A stretch of DNA of 64,000 nucleotides, from positions 2,976,001 through 3,040,000 of the forward strand of contig NZ_CP038438.1 of assembly GCF_004683905.1 (NCBI RefSeq). Direction: 5' to 3'. How positions within the stretch are numbered: the first letter of the stretch is position 1; each line of letters begins with the position of its first letter. The stretch is from Pseudomonas fluorescens. Lineage in GTDB: Bacteria > Pseudomonadota > Gammaproteobacteria > Pseudomonadales > Pseudomonadaceae. The position numbers were made by a program, and so were the translations under genes. The notes beneath the pieces were generated by a model. That model saw only the letters and a list, made by a program, of their open reading frames with translations, was not told where the DNA came from and made no database searches. Shown one piece after another: positions 62,906 to 64,000 of the stretch.

Positions 62906-63595
62906 TTATCGGGTGAAGACTTCGCCGATGCTGCGGCGTTTGGCGTGCAGCTCGCTGGCATGAATCAATTGTTCGAGGTCTTCAGGGGTGACGTCGATAA
63001 ACGCTTCCATGTCGGCCAGTGCCAGTTTCAAATCCTCAGCGGTAATGGCCTGGCTATCCACCGGCACCAGTGCCGGCGCTGGCTCGGCCGGGCGTTTCGG
63101 ATAGCGGATGCGCGTCAGGTTGTTGTAGGCCAGCGCGCTGAGCAGCATGCACGCGGCGGCGAGCATCACCGGTTCCATGGCTTTCCAGTCCATGGCGATG
63201 GTGGCCGGATCGGCCAGTACCAGCGTCAGCGCCAGTGCGCCGGCCGGCGGATGCAGGCAACGCAGCCAGCACATCAGGATCAGCGCCATGCCCGCCGCCA
63301 GGCAGGCGCTTCCCAAGGTGCGACCGAGGACGTGGGCCACCAACAGCGCGACCACGCTGGCGCACAGGTAGCCGCCGATGATCGACCAGGGTTGCGCGAG
63401 TGCGCCGGAAGACACGGCAAACAGCAACACGGCCGAGGCGCCCAACGGCCCGATCAGGTGGTACGCGACCTCGATGCCGAACACCTGACTGCACGCCCAG
63501 ACGCTGAACAAGGTGCCCAGCGCCATGCCGATCGCGGCGCGGCTCCATTCGGTGGGGCGGGTGTTGATGGCGGCGGGCAACCAGCGAGCGAGCAT
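62906..63595 (-). CDS. HPP-family membrane protein
   Basis: A 229-aa protein starting MLARWLPAAINTRPTEWSRAA behind AAGGA. It has four to five membrane helices with the family motifs LIGPLGASAVLLF and CLHPPAGALALTLVL (His-Pro-Pro). HPP proteins have been linked to nitrite transport in chloroplasts and cyanobacteria. The C-terminal 60 residues are a helical cytosolic tail (ITAEDLKLALADMEAFIDVTPEDLEQLIHASEL in part) in place of the CBS domains found in longer relatives. Confidence 0.87.
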   Translation of the reverse strand: MLARWLPAAINTRPTEWSRAAIGMALGTLFSVWACSQVFGIEVAYHLIGPLGASAVLLFAVSSGALAQPWSIIGGYLCASVVALLVAHVLGRTLGSACLAAGMALILMCWLRCLHPPAGALALTLVLADPATIAMDWKAMEPVMLAAACMLLSALAYNNLTRIRYPKRPAEPAPALVPVDSQAITAEDLKLALADMEAFIDVTPEDLEQLIHASELHAKRRSIGEVFTR

Positions 63596-63749
63596 GTGAA
63601 TCGGGTCCTTGCAGTAAATTCGGGGCAAAAAAAAGGACTTGTCCGTTTCGGAAAGTCCTCGAAGCGTTCCAACTATTGGGGGAGGAACGCGCACAGTGTG
63701 CCGTGCAAAGTCGATGCTGACAAATTCATATAAATGCTGCTTCAGTGCA

Positions 63750-64000
63750 TTATTTTTGAATTATCGCCACGCGGCGTCCGCTGACAAAACACAAATACCC
63801 ACCCAGCCCCGCCAGAGCGCTCAGGGCGTAGAACATGCTCGGCGCCGGCGTGTGCATCAGCAGGAACCCGCACATCACCGGACTCAGCGCACCGCCCAGT
63901 GCCGCGAGGTTCTGCGCACCGTAGTAACTGCCGCGCAGCTCTTCGGGAGCGAGGGTGTCGACGAAGAGGAAATCCGCCGGATAGATGATCATCTCGCCGA
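63750..64000 (-). CDS. MFS transporter, C-terminal part only
   Basis: The last 82 residues of a major facilitator protein; the start lies beyond the right edge. GEMIIYPADFLFVDTLAPEELRGSYYGAQNLAALGGALSPVMCGFLL (seen in pieces) has the GE..P..A..RG.Y.G pattern of helix 10-11 in MdtH-like drug exporters. It ends SGRRVAIIQK. Substrate unknown. Confidence 0.85.
   Translation of the reverse strand, partial: GEMIIYPADFLFVDTLAPEELRGSYYGAQNLAALGGALSPVMCGFLLMHTPAPSMFYALSALAGLGGYLCFVSGRRVAIIQK

Overview
The window is chromosomal DNA from a Pseudomonas of the fluorescens group. The evidence is an intact kgu operon with PtxS operators, sfnG, the efe iron operon, an MvaU-type nucleoid protein, and about twenty REP doublets (REPINs) in intergenic gaps. 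It is GC-rich and densely coded. No rRNA, tRNA, CRISPR array or transposase gene was seen. CDS coordinates include the stop codon.

Layout. 1-2.1 kb: a TonB-dependent siderophore receptor cut by the left edge. 2.3-5.8 kb: glutathione reductase, then a divergent pair of a KfrA-like coiled-coil DNA-binding protein and a tyrosine recombinase. 5.9-8.8 kb: ahpC, ahpF and glyoxalase I. 9-16.7 kb: a small secreted protein, MvaU-type protein, EAL phosphodiesterase, hpd, RarD-type permease, aldo/keto reductase and LysR regulator. 16.9-20.9 kb: MFS carrier, CdaR-type regulator and glycerate kinase (sugar-diacid/glycerate use). 21.1-25 kb: chemoreceptor, a lone hypothetical gene bracketed by 20-bp direct repeats, and an AruH-like transaminase. 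25.1-30.5 kb: kguD-kguT-kguK-kguE and ptxS (2-ketogluconate use). 30.6-38.2 kb: DUF1345 protein, RND pump and adaptor, and a divergent RstA/RstB-like two-component system. 38.3-40.8 kb: nicotinamidase and a TPR protein / ECF sigma / anti-sigma operon. 41-48.6 kb: methyltransferase, dienoyl-CoA isomerase, nudC, TauE-type exporter, sfnG with a sigma-54 promoter, TetR/DUF1348 pair and pssA. 48.7-52.9 kb: efeU-efeO-efeB plus a second M75 protein under a Fur box. 53.2-62.7 kb: AraC regulator and an acyl-CoA degradation cluster for branched-chain (isoleucine, valine) and short acyl groups. 62.9-64 kb: HPP-family protein and an MFS carrier cut by the right edge.

Most genes are ordinary metabolism, defence against peroxide or aldehyde, and transport. 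The least explained parts are: (i) the KfrA-like/recombinase pair sharing a dyad-rich intergenic region; (ii) the hypothetical gene between copies of the last 20 bp of the chemoreceptor gene; (iii) a 196-bp tandem duplication that copied the 3' end of the RND gene with a REPIN; (iv) REPIN sequence read as the C-terminus of KguK; and (v) an ECF sigma gene with no canonical start codon in its only useful reading frame. All assignments come from reading the sequence and from recalled family features; no searches were run.
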